From: Crossiella sp. SN42
Lineage (GTDB): Bacteria; Actinomycetota; Actinomycetes; Mycobacteriales; Pseudonocardiaceae
Direction: 5' to 3'
Assembly (NCBI RefSeq): GCF_023897065.1
Contig: NZ_JAMHIV010000038.1
Coordinates: 38,767 to 102,766, forward strand
DNA length: 64,000 nucleotides
A model generated the notes under the pieces. It had not been told where the DNA came from. It saw only the letters and a list, made by a program, of their open reading frames with translations, and ran no database searches. This document shows positions 8,935 through 16,346 of this stretch, in pieces; position 1 is the stretch's first letter, and each line of letters opens with the position of its first letter. A program made the position numbers and the translations under genes.

Positions 8935-9975
8935 TCAGGGGTAGAAGGGGATCACGGTGCCGTCGCGGTCGATGACGATGATCTCCTCCAGCTTGTCGAT
9001 CGGATAGTTCTGGAACTGTCCGCGCAGCTCGTCCAGGTTGACCGTGCTGTCGGCCAGGTTGATCACGTGCCGGTAGGCCTGCTCGTCCTCGATCTTGTCC
9101 GAGATCACGCTGGCCACGCCGCGGGGCGTCTTGGTCGGCCCCGGCGCGTAGGCGTCCCAGTACTCGCCCTGGATGAAGTAGTCGGGATTCTTGCCGTTGG
9201 GCTTGGCCGGCGGGTTCTGCATGATGTCGTAGCCCGCCTTGGCCAGCGTCCGCGCCCCCTCGTTCTCCCGCAGGTGCCCGCGCTTGGTCTCCTCGTCGTC
9301 CCCGGGCCTGCTTACCGTCGGATTGCCGGAGGGCTCGCGGTCGGGGCTGGGCTCGTGCTCCGGCTCGGTGTGCGGGCTGAGCGCGTCCCGGATCTCGTCG
9401 CCGATCTCGGCCGCGAGCTCGCCGATCGCAGCGCCGATGTCGTTGCCGTTGTCGACCACGTCTTCCAGCAGTTCCTCGAACCAGTTGCCCTCCTCCTCCG
9501 GCCCCTGGCTCAGCCGCTGCTCGGCCGCGAGCATCCCGGCGGAGAGGTCCCTGGCCAGCGAGGCGGCGATGAACTCCTGGTACGGCTCGGCCCACCGCGG
9601 CGGCAGCAGGAAGGTGGCCGCGTAGGGCACCGAGTGCGAGGCCACCCCATCGTGGATCATGTTCTTGACCCCGGTCACCTCCTCAGCGAACTGTGCGGAG
9701 CGCGCGGCCAGTCCGCTCATCCGCCGCGCCACCCCCTCGGCCCGGCCGTCCAGCTCGCCGGTGCGCACGGTGAAAGCGGTGCCGCCCTGGTCGGCCCAGC
9801 CGCGGGGCAGGTCGCTGAGATCAGTGCCGCGCAAGCGGTTCAGGTTCGCCGCGGCCTGCCGCCAGCCCTCGGCCAGTCGCCCGGCCCTGGTCTCGTCGCT
9901 GTCCGGCCAGCCGCCGATCGCCGGGCTGACCCTGGCCCACAGGCCGAGCGGGTCGGCGGGTTCGGCGATGGTCAT
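8935..9975 (-). CDS. WXG100-type polymorphic toxin with CdiA-like nuclease domain
   Basis: A 346-residue protein built as a polymorphic toxin. The first ~110 residues are an ESX/WXG-type helical hairpin (Trp followed by Gly in PRGWADQGGTAF), suited to type VII secretion. A middle region (about 190-230) is acidic, Pro-rich and linker-like. The C-terminal ~120 residues (RENEGARTLAKAGYDI, then NPDYFIQGEYWDAYAP, then a conserved Lys/Gln helix) resemble the CdiA-CT tRNase/PD-(D/E)XK nuclease domains of contact-dependent inhibition. ATG overlaps the upstream helper stop (ATGA). It is expected to kill related cells lacking the downstream immunity protein. Confidence 0.78.
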   Translation of the reverse strand: MTIAEPADPLGLWARVSPAIGGWPDSDETRAGRLAEGWRQAAANLNRLRGTDLSDLPRGWADQGGTAFTVRTGELDGRAEGVARRMSGLAARSAQFAEEVTGVKNMIHDGVASHSVPYAATFLLPPRWAEPYQEFIAASLARDLSAGMLAAEQRLSQGPEEEGNWFEELLEDVVDNGNDIGAAIGELAAEIGDEIRDALSPHTEPEHEPSPDREPSGNPTVSRPGDDEETKRGHLRENEGARTLAKAGYDIMQNPPAKPNGKNPDYFIQGEYWDAYAPGPTKTPRGVASVISDKIEDEQAYRHVINLADSTVNLDELRGQFQNYPIDKLEEIIVIDRDGTVIPFYP

Positions 9976-10283
9976 GCCGGGTCGAACCTGGCCGCGCTAC
10001 GGGCGTCGGCGGCCTCGTAGTCGGCGGCGCAGGCGTGCCCGGTGCGGCTCATGCCCTCGTACAGGCCGGGCATCCGGCCGGCCATGGTGCGCGCCGGGGC
10101 GGCCCGGTGCGCGTAGCCGGCAGCGAAGGCCCGGCCCAGCCGGTCGCCGCCGATGCCGGACTCGCCGTCGGTGATCTCGCCGCGGTCGCGCGCCCACGCG
10201 CCGTCGAACTCCGCCGCGGCCGCGGACATCCGGTGCAGCGCGGCCCGCGCCGGTGCGAACCGCATGTTCAGGTCATCGCCCAT
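9972..10283 (-). CDS. ESX-like small helical helper protein
   Basis: A 103-residue, Ala-rich helical protein with the size and composition of WXG100/ESX-type secretion partners (a repeated heptad-like pattern but no strict WXG). It is translationally coupled to the toxin gene by an ATGA overlap, so it probably dimerises with the toxin N-terminus or escorts it to a type VII secretion system. A good AGGGAGGCACC ribosome binding site precedes the ATG. Family cannot be assigned with certainty. Confidence 0.65.
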   Translation of the reverse strand: MGDDLNMRFAPARAALHRMSAAAAEFDGAWARDRGEITDGESGIGGDRLGRAFAAGYAHRAAPARTMAGRMPGLYEGMSRTGHACAADYEAADARSAARFDPA

Positions 10284-10381
10284 GGTGCCTCCCTCGCTCC
10301 GCACGCAGTGTCGGGCCGTGGCGGTCGCGCGGGGCCGCACTGGCCCCTTCCTGCCAGCATCGCGCAGTGACGCAGGCCACG

Positions 10382-10410
10382 AACTGACCAAATGACGAAT
10401 CTGGTCAGTT
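10382..10410. promoter_or_regulatory. inverted repeat, likely TetR operator
   Basis: Two 9-bp arms, AACTGACCA and TGGTCAGTT, separated by 11 bases end 17 bases before the monooxygenase start. A TetR gene is third in line of the same transcription unit, so autoregulation through this site is likely. The half-site AACTGACC recurs in the operator at 60295-60318. Confidence 0.65.
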
Positions 10411-10427
10411 GGGTCTAACCTGGGATC

Positions 10428-11651
10428 ATGGAAACCACGGACAACAGCGGCCGCCGCGCACTGGTGGTCGGACTGGGCGTCAGCGGAATCGCCACCGCGC
10501 TGCGGCTCCGGCGCGCGGGCTGGCAGCCGGTGTTGATCGAGAAGGCCCCCTCGCGGCGCTCCGGCGGCTACTTCGTCGGCCTGTTCGGCGCGGGCCGCGC
10601 GGCGGCCGGACGGCTGGGCATCCTGGACGGGATGGCCGACCGGGCCGCCCAGGACGGGGTCAACTTCGACATCGACCGCGAGGGCAACCGGCGGCGTGGC
10701 CTCGGTTTCAAGGACCTGCCCGGACTGCCCCGGCTGATGGTGCGCGGCGACGTGGAACAGGCCGCCTTCGCCGCGCTGCCGGCCGAGGTGGAGATCCGCT
10801 ACTCGACCGTGCCCACCGCCATCACCCAGGACGCCGGCGGCGTGGACGTGACCCTGCGCAACACCGCCGACGGCACCGTGGTCACCGAGCGGTTCGACCT
10901 GGTGGTCGGCGCGGACGGGCTGCGCTCCACGGTGCGCTCGCTGGCCTTCGGCCCGCACGAGCGCTACCTCAGGCGGCTCAACTTCATGGTCGCGGCCTTC
11001 TCGCTGCCCGGCTCGCTCACCGACCTGGCCTCAGAGGACGGCGTGACCCTGCTCGAACCGGGCCGGTCCATGTGGATCTTCCCGTTCCGCGACCACGCGC
11101 CGACCGTGCTGATCTCCTACCGCACCGAGGACGTGGACGCCGAGTTCAGCCAGCCGCCCGCGCAGCGGGTGCGCGCCGCCTTCGGCCCCGGCCCCACCGG
11201 CCGCGCGCTCGGTGAGGTGCTGCGGGCCATGGAGAACGCCGAGGAGCTGCTGTTCGACTCGGTCGAACAGGTCAAGATGGACCGCTGGCACCAGGGCCGG
11301 GTGGTGCTCCTCGGCGACTCGGCCTGGTGCGTGACGCTGTACGCGGGCATGGGCGTCTCCGCCGGACTGGCCGGGGCCGACCTGCTCGGCACCATGCTGG
11401 AGCGGCACCCGCGCGACCTGCCGCGCGCGCTGGCCGCCTGGGAGGCCAAGCTGCGGCCCAGCATCGAGTACTACCAGCAGATCGGGCTGGAGCAGCAGGC
11501 GTTCTTCACCCCGACCAGCCGGTTCCAGATCGGGCTGCGCAAGATGCTGGCGCGCTGGCAGAAGTGGCCGCTGGTCGGGCGCTGGCTGCGCGCGATGTGG
11601 GAGGGCGGCAAAGCCAGCCGCATGAAGGACATGGACATCGCGCGGGCATGA
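10428..11651 (+). CDS. FAD-dependent monooxygenase
   Basis: A 407-residue flavoprotein of the PHBH/PheA-type class A monooxygenase family. It shows the N-terminal dinucleotide-binding turn (GLGVSGIATALRLRRAG), the mid-protein DG segment VVGADGLRSTVR and the FAD-ribityl motif GDSAWCVTLYAGMG. Such enzymes hydroxylate or epoxidise organic substrates with NAD(P)H and O2. It heads an operon with a TetR regulator and an epoxide hydrolase, which suggests a detoxification or tailoring route in which an oxidised product is then hydrolysed. Substrate unknown. Confidence 0.88.
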   Translation: METTDNSGRRALVVGLGVSGIATALRLRRAGWQPVLIEKAPSRRSGGYFVGLFGAGRAAAGRLGILDGMADRAAQDGVNFDIDREGNRRRGLGFKDLPGLPRLMVRGDVEQAAFAALPAEVEIRYSTVPTAITQDAGGVDVTLRNTADGTVVTERFDLVVGADGLRSTVRSLAFGPHERYLRRLNFMVAAFSLPGSLTDLASEDGVTLLEPGRSMWIFPFRDHAPTVLISYRTEDVDAEFSQPPAQRVRAAFGPGPTGRALGEVLRAMENAEELLFDSVEQVKMDRWHQGRVVLLGDSAWCVTLYAGMGVSAGLAGADLLGTMLERHPRDLPRALAAWEAKLRPSIEYYQQIGLEQQAFFTPTSRFQIGLRKMLARWQKWPLVGRWLRAMWEGGKASRMKDMDIARA

Positions 11652-11697
11652 TGGAGACGTGCCGCCGGCACCCGGCGCGCGGAACGGGAGATCGGCG

Positions 11698-12408
11698 ATG
11701 GCCCAGCTGCTGGAGCAGGACTCGGGGAAGGCCGCGCGCATCCTCGCCGCCGCCAGGGAGCTGTTGCTGCGCCGCGGCGTCAAGGGCGTGACCATCGCCG
11801 AGATCGCCGAGCGGGCGCACGTCGGCAAGGGCACCGTCTACCTGTACTGGGGCACCAAGGAAGACCTGTTCGTCGGGCTGTTCGCCAGGGAGTTCCTGGC
11901 CGCGGTGGACGAGATGATCGAGCTGTTCAGCACCGACCCGGACGCCGCGCGCCCGCACCGGTTCTGCCCGGTGCTGGTGCGCACCGCGCTGGAGCGCCCG
12001 TTCATGCGCGCGCTGCAGACCGGCGACGCGGACAGCCTCGGCATCCTGCTGGAACACCCGCGCAGCAAGGAGCTCATGGGCTCACTGGGCCCCAGCGAGC
12101 TGATGCACGCGGTGCTGCCGGTGTGGCGCGCGCACCAGCTGGCCCGCACCGACTGGCCGGTCGACGAACAGGCCTATGCGTTGCGCGCCTTGCTCGCCGG
12201 CTTCTTCCAGCTGGCCAGCAGCTCGCACGCGCTCAACGAGGTCACCGTGGCCGAACCGGATCGAGTCATCTCCGCCGCGGTCACCGCGCTGCTGGGGGAG
12301 CCGACCGCAGGCGCGGCCGAGATCAGGGCCACCGCCGAGGAAGGGCTGCGCCTGCTGCACGCGCGGCGCGCGGACGTGCTGGCCACCATCACCACCACCA
12401 AGGAATGA
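11698..12408 (+). CDS. TetR-family regulator
   Basis: A 236-residue regulator with an N-terminal TetR helix-turn-helix (TIAEIAERAHVGKGTVYLYW, residues about 33-52) and a larger ligand-binding C-terminal domain. The ATG at 11698 follows a GGGAGATC ribosome binding site. It sits between the monooxygenase and epoxide hydrolase genes, and an inverted repeat before the monooxygenase is its probable operator. The inducer is presumably a substrate of the two enzymes. Confidence 0.88.
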   Translation: MAQLLEQDSGKAARILAAARELLLRRGVKGVTIAEIAERAHVGKGTVYLYWGTKEDLFVGLFAREFLAAVDEMIELFSTDPDAARPHRFCPVLVRTALERPFMRALQTGDADSLGILLEHPRSKELMGSLGPSELMHAVLPVWRAHQLARTDWPVDEQAYALRALLAGFFQLASSSHALNEVTVAEPDRVISAAVTALLGEPTAGAAEIRATAEEGLRLLHARRADVLATITTTKE

Positions 12409-12419
12409 GGCGAACAGCG

Positions 12420-13370
12420 TTGCCACAGCACCGCGAGGTCTCCGTCAACGGCATCACCATGCACATCGCCGAACAGGGCGAGGGCCCACTTGTCCTGCTG
12501 CTGCACGGTTTCCCGGAGAGCTGGTACTCCTGGCGGCACCAGTTCCAGCCGCTGGCCGAGGCCGGCTACCACGTGGTCGCGCCGGACCAGCGCGGCTACG
12601 GCGGCACCGACCAGCCGTCCGATGTGGACGACTACTCGATCTTCCACCTGGTCGGCGACGTGGTCGGGCTGATCCACGCGCTGGGGGAGCGGCAGGCCGT
12701 GGTCATCGGCCACGACTGGGGCGCCCCGGTGGCCTGGAACACCGCGATGATGCGGCCCGACCTGGTCCGCGGCGTGGGCGGGCTCAGCGTGGCGCCCGCC
12801 CCGCGTGGCCCGGTCCCGCCGCTGGTGGCCGCCCGGCAGCGCTTCGGCGACGGCTTCTACCAGATCTACTTCCAGGAACCCGGTGTCGCCGACGCCGAGC
12901 TCAACCGGGACATCCGCAGCACCTTCCGCAAGACCCTGGCCGCCACCTCCGGTGAGAGCGACAGCTCGGCGGCCACCCCGACCGCCCCGGCCGGCGGCGG
13001 CTTCCTCTCCGCGATGCCCGAGCCGGAGAAGCTGCCCAGCTGGCTCACCGAGGCCGACATCGACGCCTACACCGAGCAGTACCAGCGCAACGGCTTCACC
13101 GGCGGCCTGAACTGGTACCGCAACATCGACCGCAACTGGGCGCTGACCGCCCCGTGGCAGGGCGCGCCGATCACCGCGCCCGCGCTGCACATCACCGGTG
13201 AACGGGACCTGGTCCGCGGCTTCTACCCGCCGGACTACCTGGAGCGGCTGCCCGAGCAGCTGCCCGGCCTGCGCACCGTGCTGGACCTGCCCGGCTGCGG
13301 GCACTGGACCCAGCAGGAACGCCCGGACGAGGTCAACAAGGCGCTGCTGGAGTTCCTGGCCGGCCTGTAG
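12420..13370 (+). CDS. epoxide hydrolase (alpha/beta hydrolase)
   Basis: A 316-residue alpha/beta hydrolase with the epoxide-hydrolase arrangement: oxyanion motif HGFPESW, nucleophile elbow GHDWGAP (Asp99), an acidic residue in TGERDLV and the catalytic His in GCGHWTQQE. Asp as the nucleophile separates it from esterases. The TTG at 12420 is preferred because a GAGG ribosome binding site lies eight bases upstream; an ATG at 12405 overlapping the TetR stop is the alternative. It probably opens epoxides formed by the upstream monooxygenase. Confidence 0.85.
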   Translation: MPQHREVSVNGITMHIAEQGEGPLVLLLHGFPESWYSWRHQFQPLAEAGYHVVAPDQRGYGGTDQPSDVDDYSIFHLVGDVVGLIHALGERQAVVIGHDWGAPVAWNTAMMRPDLVRGVGGLSVAPAPRGPVPPLVAARQRFGDGFYQIYFQEPGVADAELNRDIRSTFRKTLAATSGESDSSAATPTAPAGGGFLSAMPEPEKLPSWLTEADIDAYTEQYQRNGFTGGLNWYRNIDRNWALTAPWQGAPITAPALHITGERDLVRGFYPPDYLERLPEQLPGLRTVLDLPGCGHWTQQERPDEVNKALLEFLAGL

Positions 13371-13384
13371 CTCAAGGTCTGATT

Positions 13385-13413
13385 CCCGCCAGCCACGCGC
13401 TGGCCCCGGCGGG
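13385..13413 (+). terminator. hairpin after epoxide hydrolase
   Basis: CCCGCC and GCCA pair with TGGC and GGCGGG around a CGCGC loop, 15 bases after the stop. It likely ends the monooxygenase operon, though no U-run follows. Confidence 0.5.
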
Positions 13414-13418
13414 TTGAC

Positions 13419-13460
13419 TCCCTCCCGGACACCCGGTGTCAGCCGGCGGTCCGGGAGGGA
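13419..13460 (+). promoter_or_regulatory. hairpin that masks the DMT gene ribosome binding site
   Basis: TCCCTCCCGGAC (13419-13430) pairs perfectly with GTCCGGGAGGGA (13449-13460) across an 18-base loop. The right arm is the only good Shine-Dalgarno sequence (GGGAGGGA), five bases before the GTG at 13466. In an mRNA that includes it, the hairpin would block initiation until opened. Confidence 0.6.
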
Positions 13461-13465
13461 ACGTC

Positions 13466-14398
13466 GTGCCGGGAACCCGCGTCAGCACCCCGATCCAGTT
13501 CAGCCTGCTCGCGCTCACCTGGGGCGCCAGCTTCCTGTTCGTCAAGATCGCGCTCACCGGCCTGACCCCGCCGCAGATCGTCTGGGGCCGCCTGGTCCTG
13601 GGCGCGCTCACCCTCGCGGCGATCATGCTGCTCACCCGGCGCTCGCTGCCCCGCGAACCGGCGCTGTGGGGCCACCTGACCGTGGTCTCGGTGCTGCTCT
13701 GCGTGCTCCCGTTCCTGCTGTTCGCCTGGGCGCAGAGCCACATCTCGGCCAGCCTGGCCAGCATCTACAACGCCACCACCCCGCTGTTCGCCACCGCCTT
13801 CGCCGCCGCCCTGCTCCGCACCGAAGGCCTCACCCCGCACCGCCGCACCGGCCTGCTGCTCGGCTTCGCCGGCGTCCTGGTCATCATCAACCCGTTCGCC
13901 GCCACCCTCACCGGCAGCCTGCCCGCCCAACTGGCCTGCCTGGGCGCCACCACCAGCTACGGCCTGGCCTTCGCCTACCTGCGCCGCTTCCTCAGCCACC
14001 GGGACATTCCCGCCATCACCCTGGCCTTCATCCAGGTGGCGACGGGCGCGACCCTCATGCTGCTCAGCACGCCATTCCTAGGCGCGCCAACGGATCTGTC
14101 CCCGTCCGTGCTGCTGAGCATGCTCGCCCTGGGCGCGCTGAGCACCGGCCTAGCCTACGTCTGGAACACCGTGGTGGTCCGCGACTGGGGCGCGGCCAAC
14201 GCCGCCGCGGTCACCTACGTGACCCCCGTGGTCGGCGTCCTGCTCGGCGTGCTCGTCCTCGGCGAACCCCTTGCCTGGCACCAGCCCCTCGGCGCGGCCC
14301 TGGTGCTGCTGGGCATCCTGGCCGCGCACGGCAGGCTGCGCCGGATCAGTAGGCGACGTGCGCCAGCCAGTCAGCCAGCAACGCCCGGTCCCCGGTGA
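13466..14398 (+). CDS. EamA/DMT-family transporter
   Basis: A 310-residue integral membrane protein with about ten transmembrane helices in two EamA repeats (drug/metabolite transporter superfamily); the first repeat opens with LALTWGASFLFVKIAL. Members export amino acids, metabolites or drugs. GTG at 13466 is preferred because the GGGAGGGA ribosome binding site is correctly spaced; this site lies in a strong hairpin. The last 53 bases overlap the end of the convergent mycothiol-type gene. Confidence 0.85.
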   Translation: MPGTRVSTPIQFSLLALTWGASFLFVKIALTGLTPPQIVWGRLVLGALTLAAIMLLTRRSLPREPALWGHLTVVSVLLCVLPFLLFAWAQSHISASLASIYNATTPLFATAFAAALLRTEGLTPHRRTGLLLGFAGVLVIINPFAATLTGSLPAQLACLGATTSYGLAFAYLRRFLSHRDIPAITLAFIQVATGATLMLLSTPFLGAPTDLSPSVLLSMLALGALSTGLAYVWNTVVVRDWGAANAAAVTYVTPVVGVLLGVLVLGEPLAWHQPLGAALVLLGILAAHGRLRRISRRRAPASQPATPGPR

Positions 14399-15128
14399 CG
14401 CTGACCCGGTCATCACCCGGATCCACCCGCCGGGTCAACACCAGCAACACATCCCGCGTCCGCCCCGCCAGCACCACCTCCGCCCCCGCCGACTGCGCCC
14501 CCACAGCTCCCGCAGCCCCCACGGCCTCCCGCTCCCACCGCGCCCCGCCCGGCTCCCGCGTGATCAACCACCCCGCCTGCCCGTCCGTCGGCCGCACCGC
14601 CAGCCGCTGCCCGTTTCCGCGCAACCCGGCCAGCCCCGGCACCCAGGCCACCGCCTCCGGCGTGGTGATCAGCTCCAGCCCCTCGCAGATGGTGTCCGCG
14701 GCCAGCTCCGGCGCCACCAGGTAGTCCCGCCCGGCCACGTTGGCCGCGTCGAAGTGGTGCACCACCAGGTCATGCAGCAGCCGCCGCAGCCAGAACCGCG
14801 GCGAAGCGGGACCGAGGAAGGTCCACACCGGCTCCTCGCCCCGCAACTCCACCGCCTCGATCAGCTCGCGCACCCCGTCCACCAGCCAGCCGCGCCAGCC
14901 CGAGGGCGGCCCGGGATCGGCCTGCTTCGGATCCGGCACCGGCACCGCGCTCCCGCCCTGCACCAGCTCGCCGGCCCAGCGAAACCCCTGCCCGATGTGC
15001 CCCACCAGGTCCCTGACCAGCCATTCCGGACAGGTCGGCACCCGCGCGGCCGGGTCAAGCCCATCCACCACGGAGACGAAGGCCGCGATCTGGCCACGCG
15101 CCCACGCACTGAGTTGATCGGTCGTCAT
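14346..15128 (-). CDS. mycothiol-dependent maleylpyruvate isomerase-like protein
   Basis: A 260-residue protein of the actinobacterial MDMPI/TIGR03083 family, DinB-like helical bundles that use a metal held by His residues and often mycothiol as thiol cofactor. The N-terminal segment with CPEWLVRDLVGHIGQG and the later LHDLVVHHFDAANVAGRD supply the family His residues. The ATG at 15128 is preferred over an upstream start within the MerR operator. A MerR operator with promoter-like spacing lies directly upstream, so the divergent MerR protein probably activates it. Reaction unknown. Confidence 0.75.
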   Translation of the reverse strand: MTTDQLSAWARGQIAAFVSVVDGLDPAARVPTCPEWLVRDLVGHIGQGFRWAGELVQGGSAVPVPDPKQADPGPPSGWRGWLVDGVRELIEAVELRGEEPVWTFLGPASPRFWLRRLLHDLVVHHFDAANVAGRDYLVAPELAADTICEGLELITTPEAVAWVPGLAGLRGNGQRLAVRPTDGQAGWLITREPGGARWEREAVGAAGAVGAQSAGAEVVLAGRTRDVLLVLTRRVDPGDDRVSVTGDRALLADWLAHVAY

Positions 15129-15141
15129 GTCGGTACCGTAG

Positions 15142-15164
15142 GAACTCCACTGGGGTGGAGGTTC
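15142..15164 (-). promoter_or_regulatory. MerR-type operator in divergent promoter
   Basis: GAACTCCAC and GTGGAGGTTC form a near-perfect inverted repeat with a four-base centre. On the minus strand it lies between a TCGAAC -35-like and a TACGGT -10-like hexamer about 19 bases apart, the overlong spacing that MerR proteins correct by twisting DNA. Transcription would start almost at the ATG of the mycothiol-type gene. Confidence 0.6.
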
Positions 15165-15172
15165 GAGCAAAG

Positions 15173-16114
15173 GTGACCGAGGACACAGTCGGTATCGGCG
15201 AGCTGGCGCGGCTGACCGGAGTGCCGGTGCGCACCATCCGGTTCTACTGCGACGAGGGCGTGCTGGAGCCCGTGCGCACCACCGGCGGCCACCGCCGCTT
15301 CAGCCCTGCCACCGCCGACCGCCTCACCCTGGTCCGCAACCTCCGCACCCTCGGCCTGGGCCTGCCCGCCATCACCACCGTCCTCAATGGACAGACTTCC
15401 CTGGCCGAAGCCATCACCGCCGAACGCGCCACCCTGGACGCCGAACTGGCCACCCTCTCCTGGCGCCAAGCCAGCCTCGCGGCCCTGGAACAAGCGGACC
15501 CCACCGCCCGCGCCGCCCGCCTGGCCCTGCTCGCCGCCGCCCAGGACGGCTGCACCGCCCACGCCGCCCTGACCACCTTCTGGCGCCGGATCTTCGTCGC
15601 CCCAGCCCGCCCCGAAACCATCGAGATGTTCCTGCACGCCAGCGCCCCCGCCCCACCCCGCAACCCCACCCCGGCCCAGGTCACCGCCTACGCCGAAATG
15701 CTCACCCTGCTCGCCGGCCCCGCCCTGCGCCACGGCCTGCTCCGCCAAGCCCACCGCAACCACGCCGACATCCCCGACGAGGACGCCCTGCACTGGTCCA
15801 TCGGCCCCGCCTGCGACCAAGCCCGCGACCTCATCCTCACCCACCACCACCCCGGCCCCAGCCCCGCCCTGGACGCCTTCGTCACCGCCCACGCCCAAGC
15901 TCGCCACACCACCGACACCCCCACCTTCCGCCGCACCCTCGCCGCCACCACCACCATCAACCGCCACCCCCACCTCCGCCGCTACTGGCACCTCACCACC
16001 ACCATCACCGGCGAACCGGTCAGCCCCGGCCAGGCGTACACCTGGCTGCTCGACGGGCTTCCCGCCACCGCTGAACCCCAGGCAGGTGACCCCGTGGGCG
16101 CCGGGGCGGAGTGA
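15173..16114 (+). CDS. MerR-family regulator with large C-terminal domain
   Basis: A 313-residue regulator. Residues 5-70 are a MerR winged helix (IGELARLTGVPVRTIRFYCD ... GGHRRFS), followed by the linking helix. The remaining ~220 residues are rich in Ala, Thr and His and form an effector or oligomerisation domain of unrecognised type. GTG at 15173 is preferred; the GTG at 15155 lies inside the operator. It faces the mycothiol-type gene across a MerR operator and most likely activates that gene. Confidence 0.85.
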   Translation: MTEDTVGIGELARLTGVPVRTIRFYCDEGVLEPVRTTGGHRRFSPATADRLTLVRNLRTLGLGLPAITTVLNGQTSLAEAITAERATLDAELATLSWRQASLAALEQADPTARAARLALLAAAQDGCTAHAALTTFWRRIFVAPARPETIEMFLHASAPAPPRNPTPAQVTAYAEMLTLLAGPALRHGLLRQAHRNHADIPDEDALHWSIGPACDQARDLILTHHHPGPSPALDAFVTAHAQARHTTDTPTFRRTLAATTTINRHPHLRRYWHLTTTITGEPVSPGQAYTWLLDGLPATAEPQAGDPVGAGAE

Positions 16115-16138
16115 TCGCGTATGGTTTCCGTGCCGAAC

Positions 16139-16212
16139 GCCCCGGTAGCCCAACCGGCAGAGGCAGCGGACTCAAAATCCGTCCAGTGTGGGTTCGACTC
16201 CCACCCGGGGCA
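16139..16212 (+). tRNA. tRNA with anticodon CAA (Leu-type), short variable loop
   Basis: Acceptor GCCCCGG/CCGGGGC, three-pair D-stem GCC/GGC, anticodon stem GCGGA/TCCGT around the loop CTCAAAA (anticodon CAA at 16173-16175), five-base variable loop CCAGT and T-arm GTGGG-TTCGACT-CCCAC with discriminator A. CCA is not encoded. A CAA anticodon reads Leu UUG, yet tRNA-Leu normally has a long variable arm; this one is class-I shaped. Its 3' part is the attachment site of the integrated element. Confidence 0.9.
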
Positions 16213-16213
16213 C
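16168..16213 (+). repeat. attL: 46-bp core at tRNA 3' half
   Basis: Identical base for base to 39305-39350. It runs from inside the anticodon stem to one base past the tRNA end, so the intact tRNA is preserved on this side. Confidence 0.93.
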
Positions 16214-16234
16214 AGCGCTTGACCACACAAACAC

Positions 16235-16267
16235 AGCCCATGACCAGGCAGAACCCGGTCATGGGCT
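16235..16267. terminator. 11-bp stem hairpin between tRNA and integrase
   Basis: AGCCCATGACC pairs perfectly with GGTCATGGGCT around an 11-base loop, followed by a T-containing tail. It can stop transcripts from the tRNA and, in the other direction, from the integrase operon. Confidence 0.6.
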
Positions 16268-16323
16268 GATCTTGTCTTGTCCGGCTGTGTCCGGTCGTCA
16301 CCGGCGAAATACGGGCGTTTGCG

Positions 16324-16340
16324 TCCAATACGCATCCAAG
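16324..16340 (+). repeat. 17-bp direct repeat, left copy
   Basis: TCCAATACGCATCCAAG, also at 39219-39235 in the same orientation near attR. It lies between attL and the integrase stop, where integrase arm sites could be expected. The left copy is embedded in a TGCGT/ACGCA inverted repeat. Confidence 0.6.
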
Positions 16341-16346
16341 TTCGAG

